Source: Aphodousia faecalis
Lineage (GTDB): Bacteria; Pseudomonadota; Gammaproteobacteria; Burkholderiales; Burkholderiaceae_F
Length of the DNA: 5,275 bases
Reading direction: 5' to 3'
NCBI GenBank assembly: GCA_018712705.1
Contig: DVGM01000043.1
Span: forward strand, 1 to 5,275
Under the pieces are notes generated by a model. It had not been told where the DNA came from and ran no database searches. It saw only the letters and a program-made list of their open reading frames with translations. Both the position numbers and the translations under genes were made by a program. How positions within the stretch are numbered: position 1 is the stretch's first letter; every line of letters begins with the position of its first letter. Shown one piece after another: positions 5,114 to 5,275 of the stretch.

Positions 5114-5275
5114 TAGTACAGCGAAATTTGAGGAACCACAGTTATATGATGTTTGGCGAATGCCTTTTGAGTACGAAGACCAGCCGGGCGTTTTTAAGAA
5201 CCGCCCGGTGATCGTCGGAGGGCTAAAAACTGTTATAATAAACCTATTTAATTCTGATCAATATTATCTAAATGA
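5103..5275 (+). CDS. PemK/MazF-like toxin, N-terminal part; runs off window, probably disrupted
   Basis: The ATG at 5103 lies inside the antitoxin gene and has AAGGGG at 5091-5096 as ribosome binding site. The first 40 residues carry the opening of PemK/MazF-like ribonuclease toxins: LYDVWRMPFEYEDQPGVFKN and then RPVIV. These correspond to the first strand, the loop and the conserved 'K.RPV.V' strand of the SH3-like barrel. Such toxins cleave mRNA in the cytoplasm. The frame stays open to the window end (57 codons), but after Gly-Gly at about residue 40 it reads KTVIINLFNSDQYYLN, which does not look like the family, and base composition turns abruptly AT-rich. I infer that the true toxin is interrupted there. 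A divergent but intact toxin is the alternative; family members are usually about 110-130 aa. Confidence 0.65.
   Translation, partial: MTSDSTAKFEEPQLYDVWRMPFEYEDQPGVFKNRPVIVGGLKTVIINLFNSDQYYLN
5184..5208. repeat. GC-rich perfect inverted repeat inside the toxin gene
   Basis: CCGGGCG (5184-5190) and CGCCCGG (5202-5208) are exact reverse complements around an 11-nt loop. It covers the codons for the conserved PGVFKNRPV segment, so coding constraint alone may explain it, but it ends about 10 bp before the suspected breakpoint. Confidence 0.4.
5217..5275 (+). mobile_element. Possible left end of an inserted element (3' side outside window)
   Basis: From about GGAGGGCT at 5217-5224 the DNA changes from roughly 57% GC (5161-5220) to about 22% GC (5221-5275). 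A perfect -10 hexamer TATAAT lies at 5234-5239, and an ATG at 5272-5274 falls about 33 bp after it. A G-rich tip, an AT-rich end, a promoter and then a start codon is the usual layout of an insertion-sequence end. No transposase, no second inverted repeat and no target duplication are visible, so this is a hypothesis. Confidence 0.35.

Noticed and set aside
1..5275. CRISPR array, tRNA or rRNA genes
   Set aside because: No regularly spaced repeats, no cloverleaf-like stretch and no rRNA-like sequence seen on either strand.

Overview
The window looks like chromosomal DNA from a Gram-negative proteobacterium. The yjiH-yjiG-peptidase operon, the AAA-ATPase/PD-(D/E)XK debris and the RelB/DinJ-type antitoxin with a PemK/MazF-like toxin resemble what gut-associated Sutterellaceae or similar host-associated proteobacteria carry. 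That placement is an impression from protein style, not a measured result.

Layout. (1) Positions 1-1228, plus strand: the 3' tail of a gene that resembles the C-terminus of DUF234/DUF4143-type AAA+ ATPases, overlapping by 8 nt an unrecognised acidic, all-helical 343-aa protein. (2) 1229-1468: a convergent intergenic region with nested inverted repeats and a strong hairpin that probably terminates the minus-strand operon. (3) 1469-3946, minus strand: a compact operon, yjiH -> yjiG -> M20 metallopeptidase. The two membrane proteins are separated by 2 bp. The arrangement parallels E. coli yjiH-yjiG-iadA, with the isoaspartyl dipeptidase replaced by an M20D amidohydrolase (hippurate/N-acyl-amino-acid hydrolase type). 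The likely theme is uptake or export of a small peptide or acyl-amino acid coupled to its hydrolysis in the cytoplasm. (4) 3947-4837: about 890 bp without a convincing intact gene. It holds the operon leader, with a possible 56-aa upstream ORF and a perfect 20-bp palindrome, then a short open frame of unknown origin, and then a clear decayed fragment of a PD-(D/E)XK (DUF1703-like) nuclease domain on the minus strand. (5) 4765-5275, plus strand: a toxin-antitoxin operon with a long inverted-repeat operator candidate, a RelB/DinJ-type ribbon-helix-helix antitoxin, and an overlapping PemK/MazF-like toxin that runs off the window. Right after the toxin's conserved N-terminal core the sequence turns abruptly AT-rich (about 57% to 22% GC by hand count), and the family pattern is lost. 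This suggests that a mobile element or other foreign DNA interrupts the toxin at about 5215-5221.

Overall, a stable metabolic operon is flanked on both sides by accessory DNA: an ATPase cassette on one side, and nuclease debris with a possibly broken TA module on the other. The most useful leads are the toxin breakpoint, the nuclease remnant, the palindromic leader of the yjiHG operon, and the unidentified ATPase partner.
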